From Paracidovorax konjaci (GTDB taxonomy: Bacteria > Pseudomonadota > Gammaproteobacteria > Burkholderiales > Burkholderiaceae_C), in assembly GCF_900112675.1 (NCBI RefSeq), contig NZ_FOMQ01000004.1:248001-312000 (forward strand): DNA of 64,000 bases. Direction: 5' to 3'. The position numbers and the translations under genes are program-made. Positions 55,051-63,770 of this stretch are shown here, in pieces. The notes below the pieces were generated by a model, which saw only the letters and a program-made list of their open reading frames with translations, did not search any database and was not told the origin of the DNA. Every line of letters starts with the position of its first letter. Position 1 is the first letter of the stretch.

Positions 55051-55566
55051 ATGCTGTCCACCCCCTCCGCCGCCCACCACCGCTCGGGTGGCAACGCCGC
55101 CGCCGCCAACCCGCCCGCAGAGTATCTGACCTTCCGCCTGGGCCAGGAGGAATACGGCATCGACATCCTGCGCGTGCAGGAAATCCGCTCCTACGAGCAG
55201 CCCACGCGCATGGCCCACGCGCCCGACTTCATCAAGGGCGTGATCGACCTGCGCGGCGTGATCGTCCCCATCGTCGACCTGCGCCTGAAGCTGCATTGCG
55301 CCAGCGCCGAGTACACCGATTTCACCGTGGTCATCATCCTGAACGTGGGGGGCACGGTCCTCGGCGCGGTCGTGGATGCCGTGGCCGACGTGGTGGAACT
55401 CTCCCGCGATGCGATCCGCCCCGCGCCGCAGTTCCAGGGCCAGGTGGATTCCGCCTTCGTCACCGGCATCGCCACGTTGGGCGAGCGCATGCTCATCGTG
55501 ATGGACATCGAATCGCTGCTGAGCAGCTCCGAAATGGGCCTGGTGCGTTCGGTCGCCACCCCCTGA
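55051..55566 (+). CDS. cheW: CheW-type chemotaxis coupling protein
   Basis: This is a 171-residue CheW. After a 24-residue flexible N-terminus the two-lobed beta-barrel has LTFRLGQEEYGIDILRVQEI, FIKGVIDLRGVIVPIVDLRL and LGAVVDAVADVVEL. CheW couples chemoreceptors to the kinase CheA. No cheA, receptor or other chemotaxis gene is in the window, so this is a stand-alone copy whose partners lie elsewhere. The ATG at 55051 has GAAGGA 6 nt upstream. Confidence 0.93.
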   Translation: MLSTPSAAHHRSGGNAAAANPPAEYLTFRLGQEEYGIDILRVQEIRSYEQPTRMAHAPDFIKGVIDLRGVIVPIVDLRLKLHCASAEYTDFTVVIILNVGGTVLGAVVDAVADVVELSRDAIRPAPQFQGQVDSAFVTGIATLGERMLIVMDIESLLSSSEMGLVRSVATP

Positions 55567-55590
55567 CGCGCCACCGCGCCGTCGGCATCC

Positions 55591-55612
55591 ACGGGCCCGC
55601 AAGGGCCCGTTT
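55591..55612 (+). terminator. Hairpin terminator after cheW
   Basis: ACGGGCCC and GGGCCCGT pair perfectly across a GCAA tetraloop, 25 nt after the cheW stop. The downstream T-tract is short because a copy of the 54-nt repeat directly abuts the hairpin. Confidence 0.6.
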
Positions 55613-55661
55613 GCTATTGAAAAGATAGCAAACTATTGAATGGATCCGCCGGCATGGAGCA
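55610..55661 (-). repeat. 54-nt dispersed repeat, copy D (intergenic)
   Basis: On the minus strand it reads GATGCTCCATGCCGGCGGAT, then AATAGTTTGCTAT and ATAGCAAA, forming a perfect TTTGCTAT/ATAGCAAA hairpin. It is among the best-preserved copies and lies between the convergent cheW and Bug receptor genes. Confidence 0.85.
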
Positions 55662-55703
55662 TCAAACGCCCGAAGTCCGGCAGTGCGGGCTGCCGGCGGT
55701 GCG

Positions 55704-56729
55704 TCACTCGACCACGATGCCGGCCCGGTGCGCGAGCGCCCGGTAGCGGCCGATCTCCGCATCCATCTGCTGGCGGAAGGCGGCCGCACCGATGGCGGCG
55801 GGCTCCATGCCCTGGGCGCGCAGTTGCGCCTGCAGCGCCGGGTCGGCGAGGGCGGCCTCCACCTCGCGCGCGAGCCGGGCGATGACGGGCTGCGGCGTGC
55901 GGGCCGGCGCGGCAAAGCCGTACCAGGCGTCGAAGGTGGCATCCGGCCAGCGCAGCTCGGCCATGGTGGGCACCTCGGGCAGCAGGCTCGAACGCGACGC
56001 GCCCACGATGGCCAGCGCGCGCAGCTTGCCCGACCGGACATGCGGCGCCACCGCGGCCACCGTGTCGATGCCCAGCTCGATCTCGCCGCCGATCACCGCC
56101 AGGGTGCTCTGGCTGCTGCCCTTGTACGGCACGTCCTGCAGCTTCACGCCCGTGGCCAGCGCGAACAGCTCCCCCGCGAGGTGCGGACCCGAGCCGGGGC
56201 CGAACGTGGCGTAGCGGACGCCGCCGGGCTGTGCCTTGGCGGCCTGCACCACGTCGGCCACCGACCGCCAGGGCTGCTCCGCCCGCACCACCAGCACGAG
56301 CGGCGTGCGCGCCACGATCAGGATGGGTGCCAGATCGCGCACCGGGTCGTAGGGCATGCGGCTGCGCAGCGCCGGATTCACCGTGTAGCTGGTGGAGCCC
56401 GACAGCAGCAGCGTGTAGCCGTCCGGCGCCGCCTTGGCGACGGCGTCGGTGCCGATCACGGTCGAGGCGCCGGGGCGGTTGTCGATCACCACGGGCTGGC
56501 GGAGGCGGTCCCCCAGGCGCTGCCCGAGGGCCCGCGCGACCAGGTCGGTGCCGCCCCCGGGCGGGAACGGCACGATCAGCCGCACCGGCCTGGCGGGCCA
56601 GGCGTCCTCGGCGCGGGCGTTGCCCGCACCGGCCGCTGCGGCCGCGGCAGCGCCGAGCACGAGAAGCGAGAACGCGCGGCGGCGCAGCGGTGCGGGCAGG
56701 GGGGAGTGGGGGCAGCGGTCGGTGTCCAT
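55704..56729 (-). CDS. Bug family tripartite tricarboxylate receptor protein
   Basis: This is a 341-residue binding protein with a signal containing RRRAFSLLVLGAAAAAAAG and a cleavage site near ARAEDA, possibly Tat-type. Mature motifs are VRLIVPFPPGGGTDLVARAL, DNRPGASTVIGTDAVAK and VPYKGSSQSTLAVIGGEIE. It lies 64 nt downstream of an M20 peptidase on the same strand. The pair may take up and split an amide- or peptide-type compound; the ligand is unknown. Confidence 0.92.
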   Translation of the reverse strand: MDTDRCPHSPLPAPLRRRAFSLLVLGAAAAAAAGAGNARAEDAWPARPVRLIVPFPPGGGTDLVARALGQRLGDRLRQPVVIDNRPGASTVIGTDAVAKAAPDGYTLLLSGSTSYTVNPALRSRMPYDPVRDLAPILIVARTPLVLVVRAEQPWRSVADVVQAAKAQPGGVRYATFGPGSGPHLAGELFALATGVKLQDVPYKGSSQSTLAVIGGEIELGIDTVAAVAPHVRSGKLRALAIVGASRSSLLPEVPTMAELRWPDATFDAWYGFAAPARTPQPVIARLAREVEAALADPALQAQLRAQGMEPAAIGAAAFRQQMDAEIGRYRALAHRAGIVVE

Positions 56730-56793
56730 GGCAGCGGGGTGGGTGAGGGATCGATCGGAGAAGGTCGGTGGAGGCAATGCTGGTGTGGCCCGC

Positions 56794-58236
56794 TCAGGCC
56801 ACCGCCGGTTCCTGGCGTTCGGTGCGTGCGCTCTTGCGGGCCCAGGGGGGCGGCGCGTCGCCTCCGGATTCGCCCAGGTCCCAGTACAGGCCCGCCATGA
56901 TGCCCAGGCCTTCGCGCGCCACCGATCCGAGCAGGTGCTCGTTGGGCGCGTGCTGCGCGCAGGCCGGGTAGGAGTGGGGCACCCACAGCGTGGGCAGGCC
57001 CAGCAGATCGGCGAACACGTCGTTGGGCAGCGAGCCTGCGAGGTTGGGCAGCACGTCGGGCGCCTGGCCGCTGCTGCGCTCGATGGAAGCGCGCGCCCAG
57101 TCCACCCACGGGTGGTCCGGGTCGAGCCGCGTGGCGGCCCCCGCGAGGGTGACGCCCACCTCCACGTCGGGGAAGCCCTGCGCATCCAGGTGGGCGCGCA
57201 CGGTGGATTCGAGCGCCTGCCAGGGTGTGCCCACCACGAAGCGCAACTGGCAATGCGCCACCGCTTCGCCGGGAATCGCGTTCACCGGGCGCTGTGGCTG
57301 GCCGGCACCCAGGGCCAGCACCTCCAGCGTGTTCCAGCCCATCAGCCGCTCGGCGGCGGACAGCCCGGGCTCGCCCCATCCGGCCGACAGGGCCGGGTCG
57401 TTCGCGCCGCCCCCGATGGAGATCGAGGCCAGCGCCTGCCGGACGGCCGGCGAGACCGGCGGCGGGCGCAGCCCCTCGACGGTGATGCGCCCGCGCGCAT
57501 CCACCAGCGAGCCGACCGCGTGGCACAGCCGCGTGGCGGGGTTGGCCAGCACGCCGCCCCAGTTGCCCGAGTGGTAGGCGCGTGGCCGCTCGCGCAGGCG
57601 CAGCGTGAAATTGACCGCCCCCCGAGATCCCAGGAACAGCGTGGGACGGCCGGCGCTCACGCGCGGGCCGTCGCTGGCGAGGAACAGGTCGGCACGCAGC
57701 GCCTCCTGGTGCTCCGCGCAGACGGCATGCAGCCCGGGGGAAGCGGCCTCTTCGCCCATCTCGATCAGCCAGGTCATGTTGTAGCCCAGCCGGCCCTCGC
57801 GGGCTTCCAGCACCGCGGCCAGCGCGCCCAGGTTGATGCTGTGCTGCCCCTTGTTGTCGGCCGTGCCCCGGCCGTAGAGCCGGTCGCCGCGCGAGCGCAG
57901 CGACCACGGGCCCAGGCCCTCGTCCCACAGCGCATCCTGGCCGCTGGTGACGTCGCCGTGGCCATAGGCCAGCACCGTGGGCAACGCCGGGTCCTCCACG
58001 CGCCGCGCGATCAGGAACGGCCCGGCATGCGGCTGCGGATTGGGCACCACCGTGCCCTGGAATCCCAGCGCGGACAGGCGCGGCATCAGCTCCTCGTGCA
58101 GGTAGGCCGCCAGCGACGGAGGCGCCTGCCCCATGTCGCTTTCGGTGCGCAGCGCCACGCGCCGCTGCAGGTCGGAGAAGAAGCGGCCGTCGTCGAAATA
58201 GGCGTGGGCCAGCGCGATGGCATCAGGGCGGTGCAT
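56794..58236 (-). CDS. M20 family metallopeptidase (carboxypeptidase/deacylase-like)
   Basis: This is a 480-residue dinuclear zinc hydrolase. Metal and catalytic motifs are VLAYGHGDVTSG (His and Asp), GRGTADNKGQHS (bridging Asp), MGEEAASPGLHAV (catalytic Glu-Glu) and DLFLASDGPR. It also has a dimerisation domain in the middle and a late HAPNEHL histidine. Relatives cleave dipeptides or N-acyl amino acids. ATG at 58236 gives MHRPDAIALAHAYF. It is divergent from a LysR regulator, and two T-N11-A boxes lie between them, so it is probably LysR-activated, with the Bug receptor behind it. Confidence 0.9.
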   Translation of the reverse strand: MHRPDAIALAHAYFDDGRFFSDLQRRVALRTESDMGQAPPSLAAYLHEELMPRLSALGFQGTVVPNPQPHAGPFLIARRVEDPALPTVLAYGHGDVTSGQDALWDEGLGPWSLRSRGDRLYGRGTADNKGQHSINLGALAAVLEAREGRLGYNMTWLIEMGEEAASPGLHAVCAEHQEALRADLFLASDGPRVSAGRPTLFLGSRGAVNFTLRLRERPRAYHSGNWGGVLANPATRLCHAVGSLVDARGRITVEGLRPPPVSPAVRQALASISIGGGANDPALSAGWGEPGLSAAERLMGWNTLEVLALGAGQPQRPVNAIPGEAVAHCQLRFVVGTPWQALESTVRAHLDAQGFPDVEVGVTLAGAATRLDPDHPWVDWARASIERSSGQAPDVLPNLAGSLPNDVFADLLGLPTLWVPHSYPACAQHAPNEHLLGSVAREGLGIMAGLYWDLGESGGDAPPPWARKSARTERQEPAVA

Positions 58237-58293
58237 GGTGTGTCCTTTCACGGTTGCGTTGCAAGTAAAAGGCCATCTCGCCATTGCCGGAAG

Positions 58294-58329
58294 TGCCGAT
58301 TTGGCATCTGCGCATTGCCTTTTGGGCAA
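58294..58329. promoter_or_regulatory. Two LysR-type T-N11-A boxes
   Basis: TGCCGATTTGGCA (58294-58306) and TTGCCTTTTGGGCAA (58315-58329) are inverted repeats of the LysR type, separated by about two helical turns. They lie in the divergent region between the M20 peptidase and LysR genes. Confidence 0.55.
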
Positions 58330-58406
58330 CGCATGCGAGGATATCTGCTTCACAGCGCGCACCTGTTCCCGGTGCCGCGGCCTTTTCCTCCCCCACCGCA
58401 CCCGCC

Positions 58407-59327
58407 ATGGCCCAGCCTTTTCTGCACAGCACCCCGGTGCGCTATTTCCTGGAAGTGGCCGGCAGCGGATCGGTCAACCAGGCCGCCGCGCGGCTTTTCG
58501 TGGCGCCCTCGGCGGTGAGCCGCCAGATCGCCAAGCTGGAGGACAGCTTCGGCACGGCGCTGTTCGAGCGGCAGGCGCGGGGCATGGCCCTCACGGCGGC
58601 GGGCCAGCGGCTCGCGGCGCACCTGCGGCACGCGGTGCTGGACGCCGAGCAGATGCTCGACCAGGTGCGCCAGCTCGGACAGGAAACCTCCGCGCGGGTC
58701 CGCGTGTGCTGCACGGAGGGCTTCGCCGCCGACTTCATGCCGGCCTTCATGCGGGATTTCTGGCGCGTCCAACCGGACAGCCGGGTCGAGCTGATGGTGG
58801 GTGCGCCGGATGCGGTGAGCCAGTGGCTGCTGCGCGGCGAGGCCGACATCGGCCTCAAATACGCCGTGGCGCCGGAGCCGGGCCTGCGCGTGGAGCATTC
58901 CGCGCGTGCCCCGATCCTGGCCGTCATGGCGCCCGACCACCCGCTGGCCGCCGCGGAACGCGTGGCGCTGGCGGAGGTGGCCCGGCATCCGTTGCTGGTC
59001 GGCAGCCCGGGCATGACATCGCGGCAATTGTTCGATCTGGCCTGCAATGCCCAGGGGCTGCGCTACCACCCGGTGTTCGTGAGCAATTTCTCGTCGGTGA
59101 TGCTGCCGCTGCTGCGCAGCCCGCAGATCCTGCTGTCCGGGCTGCTCACCGTCGTGCACCGCGTGCGCGAGGGCACGGTGGTGGCCCGGCCCTTCGCCGA
59201 AGCCACCGTGCTCAGGCAGCGCCGGCTGCAGATCCTGTCGCTCGAAGGCCGGACGCTGTCCGCGCCGTTGCGCGCCTGCGTCGATGCCCTGGAGCGGGCC
59301 ATCGCGGAGGCCGGCGGGCACGGCTGA
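58407..59327 (+). CDS. LysR family transcriptional regulator
   Basis: This is a 306-residue LTTR. The winged helix-turn-helix covers residues 1-65 (VRYFLEVAGSGSVNQAAARL, VAPSAVSRQIAKLEDSFGTA). The effector-binding domain follows with DFMPAFMRDFWRVQPDSRVE. It is the standard length. The ATG at 58407 gives MAQPFLHSTPVRYF; an upstream in-frame start at 58284 lies within the operator region and is unlikely. It most likely controls the divergent M20 peptidase and Bug receptor genes. Confidence 0.92.
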   Translation: MAQPFLHSTPVRYFLEVAGSGSVNQAAARLFVAPSAVSRQIAKLEDSFGTALFERQARGMALTAAGQRLAAHLRHAVLDAEQMLDQVRQLGQETSARVRVCCTEGFAADFMPAFMRDFWRVQPDSRVELMVGAPDAVSQWLLRGEADIGLKYAVAPEPGLRVEHSARAPILAVMAPDHPLAAAERVALAEVARHPLLVGSPGMTSRQLFDLACNAQGLRYHPVFVSNFSSVMLPLLRSPQILLSGLLTVVHRVREGTVVARPFAEATVLRQRRLQILSLEGRTLSAPLRACVDALERAIAEAGGHG

Positions 59328-59343
59328 AAGGCGCGGCGGCGAG

Positions 59344-60570
59344 TTACTCCGGTGCCGCAGGGCCGCCCGGTGCGCGGAACGGGCTGTGCTCGCCCAGTTC
59401 GCGCAGGTAGCCGTCCACGCCGCGCCCCTCGCGCTGCAGGAAATCGTCCACGGCCGCGGCGAACCCCGGGTGGGCCAGCCAGTGCGCGCTGGTGGTGGCC
59501 ACGGGCATCAGCGCGCGGGCCATCTTGTGCTCGCCCTGGGCTCCGCCCTCGAAGCGGCGCACGCCGTGCGCGATGCACCAGGCCAGCGGCTGGTAGTAGC
59601 AAGCCTCGAAATGCAGGCAGTCCACACGCTCCAGCGCCCCCCAGTAGCGCCCGTAGGCCACGGCTCCCGCGGGGCCGTCGCGGCCGAGCGCGATGAGGCT
59701 GCTGGCGATCGGCGCGCCCTCGCGCTCCGCGATGAACAGCAGCCAGGCCTCGGGCATGTCCTGCGCCATGCGGTGGAAGAAATCGCGTGTGAGGTAGGGC
59801 GGGTTGCCGTGCTCCCAGTAGGTGCGCTCGTAGCAGCGGTAGAAGAAATCCCAGTCCTGCGCCGCGATGTCCGCGCCGCGCGCCCAGCGGAATGCCACGC
59901 CGGAATCGGCCACGCGGCGGCGCTCCTGGCGGATCTTCTTGCGCTTGTCCTGCGCGAGCGTGGCGAGGAACCCGTCGAACGTACTGAAGGCGGCGCCGCT
60001 GCCCGGCGCGGCGTTCTGCCAGTGGAACTGCACCGTCTGTCGCAGCATCAGCCCCCCGGCGCGCGCGGCTTCCACGTCCTCGGGCGCGGCGAACAGCAGG
60101 TGCAGCGAAGACAGCCCCGCCTCCTCGCACCACTGCACCAGCGCCCGCACGAGCGCCGCCCGCGCAGCCGCGTCCACCGCCAGCAGCCGCGCGCCCGGCA
60201 CGGGCGTGAAGGGCACGGCGACGACCGCCTTCGGGTAGTACTCCACGCCGTGGCGCGCGTACGCATGGGCCCAGGCGTGGTCGAACACGTATTCCCCATA
60301 GGAGTGCGGCTTGGCATACACGGCGCAGGCCCCCACCAGCACGCCGTCCCGCCGCAGCGCGCAGAACACCGGCGTCCAGCCGGTCTCGGGCACCGCGCTG
60401 CCGCTGTCATGCAGGGCCGCCAGGTAGGCATGCCGCATAAAGGGCGTCGGCTCGGCCTGGGCGGCGAGCAGGGCATCCCATTCGTGCGCCGCGACGCCGT
60501 CGGGCGAAGGGTGCAATTGCAGCGTGTAGCGGCTGTCGGAAAAGGCCGGGGAGTCGTCGGGGGGGCTCAA
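59344..60570 (-). CDS. GNAT-superfamily protein (DUF482/FemAB-like)
   Basis: This is about 408 residues, matching the peptidogalycan-type GNAT proteins of Burkholderiales. Signatures are TPFMRHAYLAALHDSGSA, SYGEYVFDHAWAHAYARHG, YPKAVVAVPFTPVPGARLL, KRKKIRQERRRV and LHFEACYYQPLAWCI. They may transfer aminoacyl or acyl groups, but no substrate is established. No ATG fits the N-terminus. TTG at 60570 is the most plausible start, without a strong ribosome-binding site, so the first residues are tentative. It converges with the LysR gene and is divergent from nadE. Confidence 0.85.
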   Translation of the reverse strand: MSPPDDSPAFSDSRYTLQLHPSPDGVAAHEWDALLAAQAEPTPFMRHAYLAALHDSGSAVPETGWTPVFCALRRDGVLVGACAVYAKPHSYGEYVFDHAWAHAYARHGVEYYPKAVVAVPFTPVPGARLLAVDAAARAALVRALVQWCEEAGLSSLHLLFAAPEDVEAARAGGLMLRQTVQFHWQNAAPGSGAAFSTFDGFLATLAQDKRKKIRQERRRVADSGVAFRWARGADIAAQDWDFFYRCYERTYWEHGNPPYLTRDFFHRMAQDMPEAWLLFIAEREGAPIASSLIALGRDGPAGAVAYGRYWGALERVDCLHFEACYYQPLAWCIAHGVRRFEGGAQGEHKMARALMPVATTSAHWLAHPGFAAAVDDFLQREGRGVDGYLRELGEHSPFRAPGGPAAPE

Positions 60571-60911
60571 GGCGTCGGTCCGTGGGGAGGGGAGTTCAGG
60601 GGCGCGGGGCAGGGCGGGCGGCCCGGCATGCCGCCGATGATGGCGCAAAAGCGGAACCCTGCGGGTCCGTGCGGGCGGTCGGCGAGCGGCGGCGGGGAGG
60701 CCCGGCCGGTACCGCAAGCGCCAGCCATCCACTGCCCAAAAAAGCGGCATTGAAACAAATCTGTAATGAAAACAAGGGTTTACCCGCGCCCTACAGCGCA
60801 GGCCACGGCTTATCCACAGAGTTGTCCAGTGCGCGCGGGGATAACGCGGGGGTGCCCGGCGCGCGGAAAGCCGGGTGACATAATCGCCGGAGTCCTTTCC
60901 TGCCGCCTTCC
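60571..60911. other. Divergent intergenic region between the GNAT gene and nadE
   Basis: These 341 nt hold no gene. Near 60745-60775 the sequence is AT-rich. Close to the nadE start are several DnaA-box-like sequences, listed separately. Promoters for both flanking genes must lie here. If the GNAT start is further upstream the gap would be shorter. Confidence 0.5.
60810..60844. promoter_or_regulatory. DnaA-box-like cluster upstream of nadE
   Basis: TTATCCACA at 60810-60818 is a perfect consensus DnaA box. TTGTCCAGT (60822-60830) and, on the other strand, TTATCCCCG (60836-60844) are weaker variants. The three fall in 35 nt, about 70-100 nt before the nadE start. Confidence 0.4.
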
Positions 60912-62564
60912 ATGCCATTCGCCATCAGCATCGCGCAATTCAACTTCATCGTCGGCGATGTCCAGGGCAACGCCCGGAAGATCATCGCCGCCGCGCGCGA
61001 TGCGCACGCGCAAGGCGCGGGCCTGCTGCTGACCCCCGAACTCGCCCTGTGCGGCTATGCGGCCGAAGACCTCTATCTGCGCCCGGCGTTCCTGGACGCC
61101 TGCGAGCAGGCGCTGGCTTCGGTCGCCGAGGCCACGGCCGGCCTGGACGGCCTGGCCGTGGTGGTCGGCCACCCCTGGCGCCGCATCGTCGATGGGCAGG
61201 AGTGCTGCCACAACGCCGCCAGCGTGCTGCGCGGCGGGCGCACCGAGCACACCTATGCCAAGCAGGAACTGCCCAACTACGCGGTGTTCGATGAGCGCCG
61301 CTACTTCACGCCCGGCAGCGGGCCCTGCGTGTTCGAGGTGCAGGGCGTGCGCATCGGCCTGCTCATCTGCGAGGACGCGTGGTTCCCCGGACCCGCGCGC
61401 CAGGCCGCCGACGCGGGCGCCCAGTTGCTCGCCACGCTGAACGCCTCTCCCTTCCATCTGGGCAAGAGCGCGGAGCGCGAGCAGATCATGCGCGAGCGCG
61501 TGGCGGAAACGGGCTTGCCGCTGGTCTATGCGCACCTGGTGGGCGGGCAGGACGAAGTCGTTTTCGAGGGGCGTTCGTTCGCCCTGGACGCCGGCGGTTT
61601 CGTCAGCTTCCGCGCTCCGGGGTTCGAGGAAAAACTGCTCCATGCCGCCGTAAAAATTGAAAACGATACTATAAAAGTAATAGCAGATGTGGCGCCCATC
61701 GCGGCGCCGGAGTCCGACCTGTGGAGCGCGTTGGTCATGGGCGTGCGCGACTACGTCGGCAAGAACCGCTTTCCGGGTGCGCTGCTGGGGCTTTCCGGCG
61801 GCATCGATTCGGCGCTGGTGCTCGCCATCGCCGTCGATGCTCTCGGAGCGGACCGGGTGCGCGCGGTGATGATGCCGTCGCCCTACACCGCGGACATCAG
61901 CTGGATCGATGCGCGCGACATGGCCGAGCGCATGGGCGTGCGCTATGACGAAATCGCCATCGCGCCCCAGTTCGACGCCTTCAAGGCTGCGCTCGCCACC
62001 GAATTCGCCGGGCGTGCCGAAGATGCCACCGAGGAAAACCTGCAGGCGCGCATCCGCGGCACCCTGCTCATGGCGCTGTCGAACAAGTTCGGCGCCATCG
62101 CGCTGACCACGGGCAACAAGAGCGAAATGGCCACGGGCTATTGCACCCTCTATGGCGACATGGCCGGCGGCTTCGCGGTCATCAAGGACGTCGCGAAGAC
62201 CGCCGTGTACGGACTGGCCCGCTGGCGCAACGACAACGATCCGTTCGGCACCGGCGCAGCGCCGATTCCGGAGCGCATCATCACCCGGCCGCCCAGCGCC
62301 GAACTGCGCCCCGACCAGAAAGACCAGGACAGCCTGCCGCCCTACGAAGTGCTCGACGCCATCGTCGCGCGCTACATGGAGAACGACGAGCCGATCGAGT
62401 CCATCGTCGCCGCGGGTTACGCTGCCGCGGATGTCGAGCGCGTGACCCGGCTCATCCAGATCAACGAGTACAAGCGCCGCCAGGCCCCTGTCGGGATCCG
62501 CGTGACACCACGCAGCTTCGGCAAGGACTGGCGCTACCCGATCACCAACCGTTTCCGGGCCTGA
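60912..62564 (+). CDS. nadE: NAD+ synthase, glutamine-hydrolysing
   Basis: This is a 550-residue two-domain enzyme. The nitrilase-type glutaminase domain (residues 1 to about 240) has ALCGYAAEDL, KQELPNYAVFDE and the nucleophile C153 in LLICEDAWFPG. The synthetase domain has the ATP pyrophosphatase loop SGGIDSA (295-301) and TGNKSEMATGY. It amidates nicotinate adenine dinucleotide to NAD+. Residues about 242-260, between the domains, are encoded by a copy of the 54-nt dispersed repeat, adding LLHAAVKIENDTIKVIAD. The reading frame stays open, so the protein is expected to be functional. Confidence 0.96.
   Translation: MPFAISIAQFNFIVGDVQGNARKIIAAARDAHAQGAGLLLTPELALCGYAAEDLYLRPAFLDACEQALASVAEATAGLDGLAVVVGHPWRRIVDGQECCHNAASVLRGGRTEHTYAKQELPNYAVFDERRYFTPGSGPCVFEVQGVRIGLLICEDAWFPGPARQAADAGAQLLATLNASPFHLGKSAEREQIMRERVAETGLPLVYAHLVGGQDEVVFEGRSFALDAGGFVSFRAPGFEEKLLHAAVKIENDTIKVIADVAPIAAPESDLWSALVMGVRDYVGKNRFPGALLGLSGGIDSALVLAIAVDALGADRVRAVMMPSPYTADISWIDARDMAERMGVRYDEIAIAPQFDAFKAALATEFAGRAEDATEENLQARIRGTLLMALSNKFGAIALTTGNKSEMATGYCTLYGDMAGGFAVIKDVAKTAVYGLARWRNDNDPFGTGAAPIPERIITRPPSAELRPDQKDQDSLPPYEVLDAIVARYMENDEPIESIVAAGYAAADVERVTRLIQINEYKRRQAPVGIRVTPRSFGKDWRYPITNRFRA
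61635..61690 (+). repeat. 54-nt dispersed repeat, copy F, inside nadE
   Basis: The copy reads CTGCTCCATGCCGCCGTAAA, then GAAAACGATACTAT and AGTAATAGCAGATG. It aligns without gaps to intergenic copies and is in the same reading frame as copy E (L-H-A-A). The sequence is clearly AT-richer than the rest of nadE. Confidence 0.75.
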
Positions 62565-62714
62565 AACGGATCGGCCTTCCACCGCATAACACCGTCGGTT
62601 CGCCCTGCCGTGCTGCAGCACGGGCCGCGGCCCCCGGATCGTTGTGCGGCGGATGCCGAGCCGTTTGATGGCCCGGAGCAACCCTTCCGCCGCGCAAGCG
62701 GGCCATCGCCCTGA

Positions 62715-63095
<381 letters not shown>

Positions 63096-63176
63096 ATCCC
63101 CGGGCACAGTCCACTTCGCTCCGCGGGCCGGTCGGAGCGCACGGCACCGGCAGGCAGCGCTGCCGGCATGCACGGC

Positions 63177-63770
63177 TCAGATGACCGCGCGCAGCGAGGG
63201 CGTCTCCCGCCGGGTGCCGGCGGCTTCCACCAGGCCCCGCAGCAACGTGGCGACATCGTTGCCCACCGACAGCAGGCCCATCTGCCAGTCGCTCATCAGG
63301 CCGGACCGGACGCTGTGGTCCAGGAAGGCCAGCAGGCCATCGTAGTAGGCGTCCACGTTGAGCAGCCCCAGCGGCTTGTCGTGGTAGCCGAGCTGCCGCC
63401 ACGTCCAGACCTCGAACAACTCCTCGAAGGTGCCGATCCCGCCGGGCAGGGCAAGGAACGCGTCGCAGCGTTCTGCCATCAAGGCCTTGCGCTCGTGCAT
63501 CGTGGTCACGATGTGCAATTCATCGCAGGCCTGGTTGGCGAGTTCCTTGTCCACCAGGGCCTGCGGAATCACGCCCACCACCCGGCCACCGGCACGCCGG
63601 GTCGCTTCGGCCACGGTGCCCATCAGACCGCTGCGGCCGCCGCCGTAGACGAGTTGACCGCCATGGCGGCCGATCCAGTCGCCCACCGCTTCGGCCGCAC
63701 CGGCGAAGGCGGGGTTCTCGCCATGGCGCGAGCCCAGGTATACACAGATCGAAAAAGCAGGTTCGGTCAT
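63177..63770 (-). CDS. LOG family protein (cytokinin riboside 5'-monophosphate phosphoribohydrolase-like)
   Basis: This is a 197-residue Rossmann-type protein with LVYGGGRSGLMGTVAEA and the PGGIGTFEEL motif, the two signatures of the LOG (lonely guy) family. Family enzymes remove the ribose-phosphate from cytokinin ribotides or related nucleotides such as AMP. The exact bacterial substrate is usually unknown. The start at 63770 overlaps the stop of the upstream diacylglycerol kinase gene by 4 bases (ATGA), so the two form an operon. Confidence 0.9.
   Translation of the reverse strand: MTEPAFSICVYLGSRHGENPAFAGAAEAVGDWIGRHGGQLVYGGGRSGLMGTVAEATRRAGGRVVGVIPQALVDKELANQACDELHIVTTMHERKALMAERCDAFLALPGGIGTFEELFEVWTWRQLGYHDKPLGLLNVDAYYDGLLAFLDHSVRSGLMSDWQMGLLSVGNDVATLLRGLVEAAGTRRETPSLRAVI

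Noticed and set aside
60745-60850. DnaA boxes and AT-rich patch considered as the replication origin
   Set aside because: There are only three boxes, no dnaA/dnaN or gyrB neighbours, and the AT-rich segment is short.
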